Source: Chlorobium ferrooxidans DSM 13031 (GTDB lineage Bacteria > Bacteroidota > Chlorobiia > Chlorobiales > Chlorobiaceae). Taken from it: 52,769 bases of DNA. The notes under the pieces are model-generated. The model did not search any database, was not told the origin of the DNA, and saw only the letters and a program-made list of their open reading frames with translations. Positions 16,549-28,300 of the stretch are shown here, piece after piece (the first letter of the stretch is position 1; the number at the start of each line of letters is the position of its first letter). Where the stretch lies: assembly GCF_000168715.1 (NCBI RefSeq), contig NZ_AASE01000018.1, positions 1 to 52,769 on the forward strand. Direction: 5' to 3'. The position numbers and the translations under genes were made by a program.

Positions 16549-19500
16549 TCAGGAGATAATCGAAATATCCGTATAGAGCAGTGCGGGGTGCGCTGTTGTG
16601 CCGATAAGCGCAACAAGTCGTGCGTTTGCACTTCCATTACCATCATCATCATAATACAGGTTGCCTGTTGCTGTATCGTAAATGATTCTGTCGTCACTGT
16701 CATGACCAACCGTTGCTCCGGCTTCTGACCAAAATTCTGCAGAGCTGAGCAAACCACCCGCAGAGCTGGTTATCCCGGTAAAGCTCCCTTTGCTGAATGC
16801 AAGAACATCTGAACCCGACTGAAAGTCAATAATGGTATCTTTATTGACTACCGGTTGTAGCTGATAAGTAAAGACAAAGCTATCAGCTCCCGATCCTCCG
16901 GTAAAAGTATCACAATAGGCTGTTCCTGTTAACGTATTGCTTCCCGCATTTCCGGTCAGGAGAAGGCCGTTCAACACTCCGGATGCATCAATATTGAGTG
17001 TTGCTGTACCGGTAGCTGTCACGCGTTCAATCCCCGTGTCGCCGGCATAAAGGGTCAGGGTATCATTTGCTATTGTTGAACCAAACCGCACATCATCACT
17101 GCCTGTTGTTCCTGTATCGGAAAATTCGGCAGACAAGTGCTCATCAGCAGAGAAGATGTGATAGATATCCGAACCATTTCCGCCGTTGAGCAGATCTGTC
17201 CCTTTTCCTCCATAAAGAACGTCGTTATAGGTTGTACCGGTCAATTTATTGGCTCCGGCATTTCCGGTAATAACAATCGGATTCAAAACTGCTGATGCAT
17301 CAACATCCAGGGAGGTAGTCCCGGTAGTCACTCCACTAATCCCAACTCCCGTACCAATCACAACACGCTCTATGCCTGTATCCCCGGCAAAGAGGGTCAA
17401 GGTATCATGTTCAATTGTTGAGGCAAAGCGGACTTCATCAGAACCAGTGGTTCCGGTATCTGCAAATTCGGCGGCTAAATGATCTCCTGCCCTATTGACG
17501 ATATAGAAATCCCCGGCATTTCCGCCATTCAGATAATTCAGTGCTGCGCTGCCGATAAGCACATCATTACCGGAACCACCAACAGCTCTTTCAATCGTGC
17601 AGTCAAAAGCAATAGCTACATTCTCAGTCATACCGCCTAAAGAGGAGTAGGTGCCTGGGTTCAGATTGATAATCTGTTGTGTTGTATAGCCGGAGCAATC
17701 AATGGTATCCATGCCGCCTGCATCCCAGATGGTAAAAATTGGCGTCGCATTGGAGGTGAAGTCATAAATCGGCCGTTCGGCATCAGTTGAAGCGAGATTG
17801 CAATTGAATCCATATATGGTATCCCCGGTGCGGGTTACCGTATCAGCACCATGCAAAGCCTGAATGGCAGCAATATCATAGAGCATCGGGGTCTGGGGAA
17901 ATATAAAAGAGGAATAGGTGCCATCCGGATACCAGCCATACCCTGGCAGATATCCCCCGAAATAGGACATAACCGTATATTTACGATTATCCTCCGCGAA
18001 CGCTGCGTTATTCTGATAGGTAATAGTACCGCCATTTCCTGCATCGTATACGCCGGGATGAGAGAGACCCAGAGCATGTCCGATCTCATGGATCATGGTA
18101 AACAAGCCATAACTTCCCAGACTCATTCCGATATCACTATTGGAGCTCCAGGCAGAGCTTAACCAGATCTGTTCTGCGGTTATGGAAAAGCTTTGGGTTA
18201 CCGTATCCACGGTACCAAAACTTATGGTATAGGTCCCCCCTCCGGTGTTACTCGAATAGTTCAGCGTAATATTGGCTGATGGGTCTGCGATTTGAACCAG
18301 CCGATGGTCAGCTCCCGATGATTTGGCCATGATATCATCAAGCAGCTGAAAAGAGAGCCGGGCGGTTGCAACCTGGAGCGCTGACATCTGAACCAGACTG
18401 GTACCTCCTTCTGAAGGGGTATAACCGTCCACATTGGTCGGTGTTCCTTCATTGATTGCATAGGAAATTGAGGTTAAATCAGCCGGCCAGGTAAAGGTAT
18501 AACCGGTAAGTCCGCTACCCCATGACGTGGTAAGTTGTGTAACAATCTGGCTCGTAGTCAAGGCATCATTCGTGCCCGTTATCGTTACCGTTACGATCTC
18601 CGTCGTGCCATCCATTGTCGATACCGTAAAACTCTCTGTGAGGGTATCTCCAGCATTCAGCTCATCGAAGGCACTGTTGGCTGCATAACTCCACAGTCCG
18701 GCAGCATCGATGCTGAAACTGCCATTGATGCCTCCGGTATCGGTCTGAACCACAAAGAGAGCCGGATTATCTACATCAGTAACCGAAAGATGGCCCGTTG
18801 CCGTGATCGGCACATTGGTCTCGTCTACACTTGCACTGAAATCACCGGTTATCACCGCCGCATCATTCGTTCCCATTATCGTCAACATCACGATCTGTGA
18901 CGTCCCGTCTGCACTCTCTACAATAAAACTCTCAACGAGCGAATCTCCATCATTCAAATAGTCGAACGCACTGTTGGCGGAATAACTCCAAAGTCCATCA
19001 CTATCGATACTGAAGCTGCCATTGAAGCCTGCATTATCAGTCTGAATAAGAAAGATAGCCGGATTATCTAAATCGGTCACGGTAAGATGACCCGTGGCCG
19101 TGCTTGCCTCATTAGTCTCGGCTACAGTGGCACTGAAATCACCGGTTATTACCGCTGCATCGTTCGTGCCGTTTATCGTTACGGTTACCACTTCCGATGT
19201 GCCGTCTGCCGTCGTTACCGTGAAGCTCTCCGTCACGCTGCTGTCCACATTCAGACCATCAAACGCACTGTTTGCACTGAAAATCCATACTCCATCGGTC
19301 CCGATACTGAATGTGCCGTTTGTTCCCGCTACATCCGTCTGCGCTATAAAGGCCGATGAGCTATCGACGTCCGTCGCATGCAACGTACCCGTCGCCGTTA
19401 TCATCGCATCACTCTCATCCTCACTGGCATGTAAGCTCCCCGTTATCACGGCTGCGTCATTCGTACCCGTTATCGTCACCGTCACCAGATCACTTGTCCC

Positions 19501-21732
19501 GTCTATAGTCGTTACCGCAAAACTTTCTGTAAGCGTATCACCGACATTCAGATTATCAAAGGCACTGCTGGCCCTGAAATCCCAGGCTCCGTCTATACCG
19601 ATACTGAAGAGACCAAGAGTTCCCTTTGTGCCGCTCTGTGCCACAAAAGCAAACGGGCTGTCTATATCGCTCACCGTAAGCGTGCCGTTTGCTGTTATTG
19701 GCGCATCCGTTTCGGCGACACTGGCACTGAAATTACCCGTCACAACAGAGGCATCATCGGTTCCCGTTATGATCACCGTCACCAACTCCGACGTACCGTC
19801 TACTGTCGATACCGAGAAGCTTTCCGTTACCGTTTCACCGACCTTCAGGCTGTCAAAGGCACTGTTTGCCCTGTAACTCCATGCTCCGTCCATTCCGATA
19901 CTGAACGTACCCGTCAACCCCGTAATACCGTTTTGTGCTACAAAGATAGAAGGGTTATCCATGTCCATTGCTCTCAACCTTCCAGTGAGCGAAACTGCGG
20001 TATTCGTCTCAAATACCGTGGGGCTCAAATCACCCGTTATTATTGCCGCATCATTCGTACCCGTTATCGTAACCGACACAACCTGCGATGTACCATCCGA
20101 AGTGAATACTGAAAAGAGATCCTTTACCTTGCCGCCGACATTCAATCCGTCGAACGCACTGTTCGCTGTGTAGCTCCAGACGCCATCCGTTCCGATACTG
20201 AATGTTCCTGTCCGCCCCTTGCTGTCACTCTGCGCGACAAAGGCGGCCGGGTTATCAACATCATTAACCAGTAACCTGCCCATAACCGTCATGGCCGCAT
20301 TCGTCTCGACGTAACTCGCACTTGAGTCACCGGTTATGACCGCTGCGTCATTCGTACCTGCTATCGTCACCGTTACCAACCCGGAGGTACCGTCAATTGT
20401 CGATGCCGTAAAGCTCTCCGTGAGGGTATCACCAATATTCAGGCTGTCAAACGCACTGCCTGCCCTGTAACTCCATGCACCGTCACTACCCATATCGAAT
20501 ACGCCGTACATGCCTTTAATGCCGCTCTGTGCTGAAAATATGGCCGGGTTATCTATATCGACCGCAGAAAGCCTGCCCGTTACCGCTATCAGAGCATTCG
20601 TCTCCAATACCGTTGCATTGAAGTCGCCAGAAATAACCGCAACATCGTTCGTGCCGGTTATGGTCACCGTCACCACTTCCGTCATACCATCCACGGTCGA
20701 AACCGTAAAGGACTCTTTTACGGTTTCGCCAACATTCATGCCGTCAAACGCACTGTTTGCTGTAAAGTTCCACAACCCGTCCGCTCCGATACTGAATATC
20801 CCCGTACTCCCTACCCTGCCGTTCTCTGCAACAAAGGGAAGTGGGTTGGAGGCAACCGAAAGATTACCCGTAGCTGTAATAACAGCATTCGTTTCCAGCG
20901 CACTTGCATTGATGTCGCCCGTTATGATTGCAACACTCTTGTTACCTGATGACGACAATACCGGTAAACTTTCAGCAACTGAACCGCCGGCTGGCAGAAT
21001 TTCGTTTGTACCGGTTATCGTAACACGCACCACTTCAGTAGTCCCGTCGGCCGCAGTAACAATAAAGCTGTCGGTCAGGGACTCTCCTTCGTTGAGTTCA
21101 TCAAAGGCACTGTTGGCTATGTAGCTCCAAAGTCCGGATTCATCAATACTGAATTTGCCATGAATACCTTCAGTCTCTATCTGAGCAACAAAGAGTGAAG
21201 GATTATCGATATCAGTTACAGCAAGCTGACCCGTTGCCGTGAGAGCCTCATCCGTTTCGGCGATAGTGGTGCTGACATCTCCACTAATTACCGCAGCATC
21301 ATTGGTGCCGGTTATTTGCACCCTTTCAACCTGCGTTTTACCGTCTGTCAACGTTACGCTAAAGCGTTCCGGTATCGACTCCCGGACATTCAGTGAGTCA
21401 AACGCACTGTTTGCCGTATAACTCCAAACGCCGTTCGTCCCGATAGTAAAGGTTCCGGTACGGCCGACGTTGTCAGCCTGTTTAATAAACGACATCGGAC
21501 TCTCGTTGCCCTTTATCATCAACATACCTCCGGTCGATAACGAAACGTTCGTCTCCTCAATAATCGCCCGGTTCATCCCGAAGTTGCCCGTATGGTCATG
21601 CCTGATATGGCCTGGAGCATCCGAGTTATCATGATAATGATGCCATCCATAATTTGAATGGCTCCGCTCAGCAACATTGCTCATGTTCGAGTTGCCATGT
21701 TGCGTTTTACCGGATAAAAGCGTTTTGTCCAT
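16549..21732 (-). CDS. VCBS-repeat adhesin with M10 metalloprotease and RTX repeats
   Basis: The 1727-residue secreted protein has, in order: a polar His-rich start (residues 1-50), about ten VCBS repeats of about 100 residues to about 1085 (each ending near 'VTITGTNDAAVI'), a serralysin-type peptidase M10 domain (about 1090-1400) with zinc motif HEIGHALGLSH at 1215-1225 and Met-turn VMSYF at about 1254-1258, then RTX-like Gly/Asp repeats ('GGKGTDLLNGGNGSD'). Two copies of an 'AEFxDTGTTGSD' module lie among the RTX repeats. The C-terminal block 'DRIIYDTATGNLYYDDDG' recurs in the neighbouring giant. There is no Sec signal peptide, so type I secretion is inferred. VCBS repeats usually mediate adhesion, and the complete zinc site suggests active proteolysis. 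Confidence 0.88.
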   Translation of the reverse strand: MDKTLLSGKTQHGNSNMSNVAERSHSNYGWHHYHDNSDAPGHIRHDHTGNFGMNRAIIEETNVSLSTGGMLMIKGNESPMSFIKQADNVGRTGTFTIGTNGVWSYTANSAFDSLNVRESIPERFSVTLTDGKTQVERVQITGTNDAAVISGDVSTTIAETDEALTATGQLAVTDIDNPSLFVAQIETEGIHGKFSIDESGLWSYIANSAFDELNEGESLTDSFIVTAADGTTEVVRVTITGTNEILPAGGSVAESLPVLSSSGNKSVAIITGDINASALETNAVITATGNLSVASNPLPFVAENGRVGSTGIFSIGADGLWNFTANSAFDGMNVGETVKESFTVSTVDGMTEVVTVTITGTNDVAVISGDFNATVLETNALIAVTGRLSAVDIDNPAIFSAQSGIKGMYGVFDMGSDGAWSYRAGSAFDSLNIGDTLTESFTASTIDGTSGLVTVTIAGTNDAAVITGDSSASYVETNAAMTVMGRLLVNDVDNPAAFVAQSDSKGRTGTFSIGTDGVWSYTANSAFDGLNVGGKVKDLFSVFTSDGTSQVVSVTITGTNDAAIITGDLSPTVFETNTAVSLTGRLRAMDMDNPSIFVAQNGITGLTGTFSIGMDGAWSYRANSAFDSLKVGETVTESFSVSTVDGTSELVTVIITGTDDASVVTGNFSASVAETDAPITANGTLTVSDIDSPFAFVAQSGTKGTLGLFSIGIDGAWDFRASSAFDNLNVGDTLTESFAVTTIDGTSDLVTVTITGTNDAAVITGSLHASEDESDAMITATGTLHATDVDSSSAFIAQTDVAGTNGTFSIGTDGVWIFSANSAFDGLNVDSSVTESFTVTTADGTSEVVTVTINGTNDAAVITGDFSATVAETNEASTATGHLTVTDLDNPAIFLIQTDNAGFNGSFSIDSDGLWSYSANSAFDYLNDGDSLVESFIVESADGTSQIVMLTIMGTNDAAVITGDFSASVDETNVPITATGHLSVTDVDNPALFVVQTDTGGINGSFSIDAAGLWSYAANSAFDELNAGDTLTESFTVSTMDGTTEIVTVTITGTNDALTTSQIVTQLTTSWGSGLTGYTFTWPADLTSISYAINEGTPTNVDGYTPSEGGTSLVQMSALQVATARLSFQLLDDIMAKSSGADHRLVQIADPSANITLNYSSNTGGGTYTISFGTVDTVTQSFSITAEQIWLSSAWSSNSDIGMSLGSYGLFTMIHEIGHALGLSHPGVYDAGNGGTITYQNNAAFAEDNRKYTVMSYFGGYLPGYGWYPDGTYSSFIFPQTPMLYDIAAIQALHGADTVTRTGDTIYGFNCNLASTDAERPIYDFTSNATPIFTIWDAGGMDTIDCSGYTTQQIINLNPGTYSSLGGMTENVAIAFDCTIERAVGGSGNDVLIGSAALNYLNGGNAGDFYIVNRAGDHLAAEFADTGTTGSDEVRFASTIEHDTLTLFAGDTGIERVVIGTGVGISGVTTGTTSLDVDASAVLNPIVITGNAGANKLTGTTYNDVLYGGKGTDLLNGGNGSDIYHIFSADEHLSAEFSDTGTTGSDDVRFGSTIANDTLTLYAGDTGIERVTATGTATLNIDASGVLNGLLLTGNAGSNTLTGTAYCDTFTGGSGADSFVFTYQLQPVVNKDTIIDFQSGSDVLAFSKGSFTGITSSAGGLLSSAEFWSEAGATVGHDSDDRIIYDTATGNLYYDDDGNGSANARLVALIGTTAHPALLYTDISIIS

Positions 21733-22373
21733 GATGATGTATTGCTTTGGGCGCTCTGAAAAATGAACTTGTAGCGTAATTCGATCTTTACTGCTAAAAA
21801 ATCCCTGCCTGCCATACCGGCAACAGTATAAAAGCTGTTCACATAAGTTGTTTTCATCATGAATCCATCAAGCGCTCATCAATACCTCCTGCGGCACCCC
21901 GCATTGAAGAAAACCAGGGTATAACCACCTTTTTCATCATCACTTTTCATGGCAAACAGATAACCCAAATCGGGAACACATAAAAATAATCAATAAAAAC
22001 ACCATAATTACACCGCACTACAGAGTAAAAAAATAACCGGAAATCGTACTGAAACCGACAACGATGCACGACCTATTCCGGTTATCTCAAAAACAGTTAT
22101 CCGAACCGCCTGCTCAAACCACGCAAAGAGTACTGCCGCTCAACGCATGCACATGATCGACTCTCAGTAAATAAATAATAAAGCTTTCAATGTTAACAGC
22201 GTGTTAACAGTTTACCGACAAACGTCTCTCTGATTCATTAAAGCTCCCCTCTATTGACAAAAAATATCTTATACCGGTCTGGCCTCCTGATCGCTGCGTC
22301 AGTCATCATGTATACTCTTCATTGGCCCACTTCTTTCAAGCAAACCATCTCAGTCAACTTCCAGTAAATCCCG
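21733..22373. other. 641-base gap between the two giant genes
   Basis: No convincing gene is seen. It should hold the promoter of the VCBS-protease gene on the minus strand. Notable are two copies of TGTTAACAG at 22191-22199 and 22202-22210, each containing the palindrome TGTTAACA and 11 bases apart; an inverted repeat ATAACCGGAA (22033-22042) / TTCCGGTTAT (22076-22085); and a run of six A at 22258-22263 (T on the minus strand) that could end the upstream giant gene's transcript, though no strong stem precedes it. Confidence 0.4.
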
Positions 22374-25300
22374 TCAGATCACAGTAAAGTCTGTGTGATC
22401 AATGTCCGTAGGTACCCCGGTAAGTACAGCAATCTGTACCGCATCACCCAATCCATCTCCATCGGCATCATAGAACAACTCTCCGGTGGCATCATTGTAG
22501 ATGATCCGGTCGTCACCATCCTGGGCTTCAGACCCAACATAAAATGCAGCAGCACTCAATTCTCCAGTAGAGGTCAAAGCATCAAAAACAGATGACGAAA
22601 GATGAATTGTGTCATCATCATGATTGAAGTCAATGATCGTATCAACATTGTTGTATGGGTCAGGTACGGTATCAAAGACAAAAATATCATGACCCTCTCC
22701 ACCGGTTAAAGTGTCATTACCCAATCCTCCGTTGATGGAGTCATCACCTTCAAGAGCATCAATGGAATCACTGCCATCCAGACCTAAGATCCTGTCTGCA
22801 ATATCAGAACCAACCAATTCATCATCTCCGGAGGTACCCGAAACCGACTCATACGTGCCGGTTATCGTCACCGTCAAGATCTGAGAATTACCATCATCTG
22901 TTCCGACAATAAAGGTATCAATGATTGTAGCTCCAGGATTCAGGTCGTTGTAGACATCAAAGGCCGTATAGCTCCATTCTCCAGCGGTATTTATGCTGAA
23001 TGTACCCAAACCATATTGCCCCGAGTCCTCCTGCGGAATAAAGCTTGGCACGGGGTCACTATCAACATCATCAACTTCGAGCACACCGGTTGTCGTCAGC
23101 ACCGCATCCGTTTCATATATGGTCGAACTGCTGTTACCGGTAATGGTTGACAAGTCATCCGTACCCGTTATCGTCACAGTTACGAGCTGGGACAAAGTGC
23201 TACTGCCTTCGATAGCATAAACAGTGAAACTATCGGTATATGGCGTGTCAAGTACAAACTCGTTATGAGCAGTGTCCATCGTGTATGTCCACTCGCCGTT
23301 CGTGCCGATGCTGAACTTACCATAGCCATTGTTTCCTGCTACATTCGTCTGATTCCCAAAGGTGCCTGAAGCTCCGTTAACAGTCAGGGTGCCGGTTGTA
23401 CTCTCCGCGGCATCAGTTTCGACCAGTGCCCCTGTTATATCACCAGTGACGATTGGCACCACCACATCACTCGTTCCGGTTATTGTCACTGTAACAACCT
23501 GCGTTGTACCGTCGGCTGTTGATACCGTTATGCTGTCCGTATATGTCACACCCGCTTCAAACTCATCGTGCGCACTATTTGTCGTATATGTCCACTCTCC
23601 ATTCGTGCCTATGCTGAAGGTGCCGTAGCCATGGTTTCCAGCTCCACTCTGCGCTGTAAACAGGTTAGCAGTACCGTCGACGTCTGTTGATGTCAAGGTG
23701 CGTGTCACACTCAAAACCGCATCCGTCTCCGTGAGGCTCGCTGTGCTCGTGCCGGCTATAACCGCAGCATCGTTCGTACCGGTTATCGTTACGGTCACAA
23801 CTTGAGAGGTGGTGTTACTTCCTTCGGTTGCATAAACAGTGAAACTGTCGGTATAGGGCTGGCCAAGTACAAACTCGTTATGAGCATTGTCCATCGTGTA
23901 TGTCCACTCGCCGTCCGAGCCGATACTGAACTTACCATAGCCATGGTTTCCTGCAATATTACTCTGGGCACCAAAAGTCGGCAATATAGCCCCGGCATCC
24001 TGATCCGAAACTGTTAAAGTACCCGTCACACTCAAGGCCGTATCCGTCTCCGTCAGACCGGCACTGATAACTCCGCCAATCACAGCAGGATCATCCTTGT
24101 CGTCTACTGATACAGTAACCGCCTGCGTCGTGTCATTCGAGCCGTCGTTGGCTATCACGTTAAAGCTGTAGCTCGCTTTCGTTTCATAATCCGCCGACGT
24201 TTTTAACGTCACCGCACCGGTAGTACTGTTGATATCAAGAAGTGTTGCATCGGTACCGCTCAATGTATAGGTTCGGGTTGCGGAATCTACATCTGTCGTT
24301 GTCGCAGTATAGATAACCGTTGACGTAGGAGCATTCTCATCAACGCTGCCACTCATACCACTCGTAAATACCGGAGCATCATTAGTGCCGTTTATCGTTA
24401 TAGTCACAACAGTTGAAGTGCCGTCAGCGGTTACTACATTGAAACTGTCAACCTGAGAGGATCCTGCAGCAAGGGAATCAAACGCTTCATTTGCAGTATA
24501 ACTCCAAACACCATTCGAGCCGATATTGAACAAGCCGTAATCGCCATACAGCGGCTGCGATGGTGCAATCACAGCATTCGAACTATCGACGTCGGTTACC
24601 GTCAAGGTGCCGCCTGTTGTTATTGCCGCATCCGTCTCGACCACACTTGAATTGAAGTTTCCGCTAAAGGTCGCGGCATCGTTCGTGCCTGTAATGGTCA
24701 CCGTCACTACTGCTACTGTGCTGGCTGTAGTCTGAACAGTAAAGCTGTCCGTTACACTTGTTCCGACATTCAGCTCATTAAACGCACTGTTCGCCGTGTA
24801 CGTCCACTCGCCGTTCGTGCCTATGCTGAACGTGCCGTTTCCGTTCGTTCCCGTTCCTGTCGTCGCTATAAATGCCGATGATCCATCCACAGTGGCAGAA
24901 TTCAGGATACCACCGGTCGTAATCGGTGAATCCGTTTCCGATACAAGCGATGTATCAACTCCCTGGGTGTAAGCCGGGTCATAGGTGCCGTGTATCGTCA
25001 CCGTCACCAACTGGCTGGCTGAGCCGTCACTGCTTACTGCCGTAAAGCTGTCGGTCAGGGAAGCTCCATAGGCAAGCGTCTGAATCGTAGTATTCGCATT
25101 CAAGGCCGTGTAGGTCCAGTTTCCGTCGGCCGCCAAGGTGAATGTACCATAAAGCCCGGCGACGCTGGGACGTGCAGTAAAGACTGACTCACCGGTATCA
25201 GGATCGCTTGCTGTGAGTAAACCATTGGTAACCAGTGTGTTTTGTGGGGTGACCGAAACATCTTCCGTCACCGACCCCGTGCTCGTGCCCGCTATCGATG

Positions 25301-28300
25301 CATTATCATTCGAGCCTGATATTATTACTGTCACCACTGTTGGTGTATGATCAGCAGTTTCAACTGTAAAGCTGTCAGTATAGGTGTGGCCAGATACAAA
25401 CTCGTTGTGTGCACTGCTCATCGTATAGCTCCAGGCCCCATCAGTATCTATACTGAACGTACCATATGTTCTGGCGACACCACTCTGCGATATGAACAGG
25501 TTATCCGTGCCATCAACATCAGCAGAATTCAACAAGCCCATAACGCTCTGGATAGCATTTGTCTCCGTAAGGTAACCGGTACTAATACCGTCGATAACCG
25601 CTACATCATTCGTGCCGGTTATCGTTACCGTCACCACTTTTGTTGTGTGATCAGCGGTCTCTACCGTAAAGCTGTCCGTATACGTTTGACCATCTATAAA
25701 CTCGTTGTGCGCAGTGTACGCCGTGTACGTCCAGACACCGTTTGTTCCGATGCTGAACGTGCCGTAGCCATTATTTCCGGCTACTCCACTCTGCAATATG
25801 AACAGGTTAGCAGTTCCGTCGATATCCGTTGAGGCCAAGGCACCTGTAGCACTCAACACGATATCACTTTCCGTCAGGCTCGCAGTGCTCGTGCCGCTTA
25901 TGACTGCCGCGTCGTTCGTGCCGGTTATCGTTACCGTCACCACTTGTGTTGTATGGTCAGCTGTCTCTACCGTAAAGCTGTCCGTATACGTCTGACCAGC
26001 CACGAGCTCATCATGCGCTCCGTTCATAAGATAGTTCCATGCCCCATTCGTACCGACGCTGAACGTACCATATGTTCTGGAGACACCACTTTGCGATATA
26101 AACAGATTATCGGTACCGTCAACATCCGTTGAGGTCAACGTACCCGTCGCACTCTGTACAGCATTCGTCTCGGTCAGAAACGCAGAACTCTGCCCATCTA
26201 TGACTGCCGCGTCGTTCGTGCCGGTTATCGTTACCGTTACCACTTCCGACGTGCCGTCTACCGTCGTTACCGTGAAGCTTTCCGTCACGCTCGTTCCGAC
26301 ATTCAGCTCATTAAACGCACTGTTCGCCGTGTACGTCCACTCGCCGTTCGTGCCTATGCTGAACGTGCCGTTCGTTCCCGCTACTGCCGTCTGCGCTACA
26401 AAGGCCGATGAGCTATCGACGTCCGTCGCACTCAACGTGCCCGTCGCCGTTATCGCCGCATTCGTCTCCGAGACGCTCGCACTGCTCGTGCCGCTTATGA
26501 CTGCCGCGTCGTTCGTGCCGGTTATCGTTACCGTTACCACTTCCGACGTGCCGTCTACCGTCGTTACCGTGAAGCTTTCCGTCACGCTCGTTCCGACATT
26601 CAGCTCATTAAACGCACTGTTCGCCGTGTACGTCCACTCGCCGTTCGTGCCTATGCTGAACGTGCCGTTCGTTCCCGCTACTGCCGTCTGCGCTACAAAG
26701 GCCGATGAGCTATCGACGTCCGTCGCACTCAACGTGCCCGTCGCCGTTATCGCCGCATTCGTCTCCGAGACGCTCGCACTGCTCGTGCCGCTTATGACTG
26801 CCGCGTCGTTCGTGCCGGTTATCGTTACCGTTACCACTTCCGACGTGCCGTCTACCGTCGTTACCGTGAAGCTTTCCGTCACGCTCGTTCCGACATTCAG
26901 CTCATTAAACGCACTGTTCGCCGTGTACGTCCACTCGCCGTTCGTGCCTATGCTGAACGTGCCGTTCGTTCCCGCTACTGCCGTCTGCGCTACAAAGGCC
27001 GATGAGCTATCGACGTCCGTCGCACTCAACGTGCCCGTCGCCGTTATCGCCGCATTCGTCTCCGAGACGCTCGCACTGCTCGTGCCGCTTATGACTGCCG
27101 CGTCGTTCGTGCCGGTTATCGTTACCGTTACCACTTCCGACGTGCCGTCTACCGTCGTTACCGTGAAGCTTTCCGTCACGCTCGTTCCGACATTCAGCTC
27201 ATTAAACGCACTGTTCGCCGTGTACGTCCACTCGCCGTTCGTGCCTATGCTGAACGTGCCGTTCGTTCCCGCTACTGCCGTCTGCGCTACAAAGGCCGAT
27301 GAGCTATCGACGTCCGTCGCACTCAACGTGCCCGTCGCCGTTATCGCCGCATTCGTCTCCGAGACGCTCGCACTGCTCGTGCCGCTTATGACTGCCGCGT
27401 CGTTCGTGCCGGTTATCGTTACCGTTACCACTTCCGACGTGCCGTCTACCGTCGTTACCGTGAAGCTTTCCGTCACGCTCGTTCCGACATTCAGCTCATT
27501 AAACGCACTGTTCGCCGTGTACGTCCACTCGCCGTTCGTGCCTATGCTGAACGTGCCGTTCGTTCCCGCTACTGCCGTCTGCGCTACAAAGGCCGATGAG
27601 CTATCGACGTCCGTCGCACTCAACGTGCCCGTCGCCGTTATCGCCGCATTCGTCTCCGAGACGCTCGCACTGCTCGTGCCGCTTATGACTGCCGCGTCGT
27701 TCGTGCCGGTTATCGTTACCGTTACCACTTCCGACGTGCCGTCTACCGTCGTTACCGTGAAGCTTTCCGTCACGCTCGTTCCGACATTCAGCTCATTAAA
27801 CGCACTGTTCGCCGTGTACGTCCACTCGCCGTTCGTGCCTATGCTGAACGTGCCGTTCGTTCCCGCTACTGCCGTCTGCGCTACAAAGGCCGATGAGCTA
27901 TCGACGTCCGTCGCACTCAACGTGCCCGTCGCCGTTATCGCCGCATTCGTCTCCGTCACGCTCGCACTGCTCGTGCCGCTTATGACTGCCGCGTCGTTCG
28001 TGCCGGTTATCGTTACCGTTACAACCTTCGACGTACCGTCTGCAGTCGTCACCGTTATGCTGTCCGTATAGGTCTGGCCGCCTACGAACTCGTTATGCGC
28101 ACTGTTTGCCGTATACGTCCACACGCCGTTCGTGCCGATACTGAACGTGCCATAGTTATTATTTCCCGATACCCCACTCTGCGCCGTAAACAGATTCGCC
28201 GTGCCGTCCACATCCGTCGACGTCAACGTACCTGTCGCACTCAGCGCAGCATTCGTCTCCGTCACGCTTACCGCACTCGTGCCGCTTATCACCGCTGCAT

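Noticed and set aside
26200..28071. A 623-codon open frame on the plus strand through the repeat array
   Set aside because: It mirrors the 297-bp repeats of the real minus-strand gene; the product is a monotonous hydrophobic repeat with no family likeness, and similar antisense frames occur wherever VCBS repeats lie.
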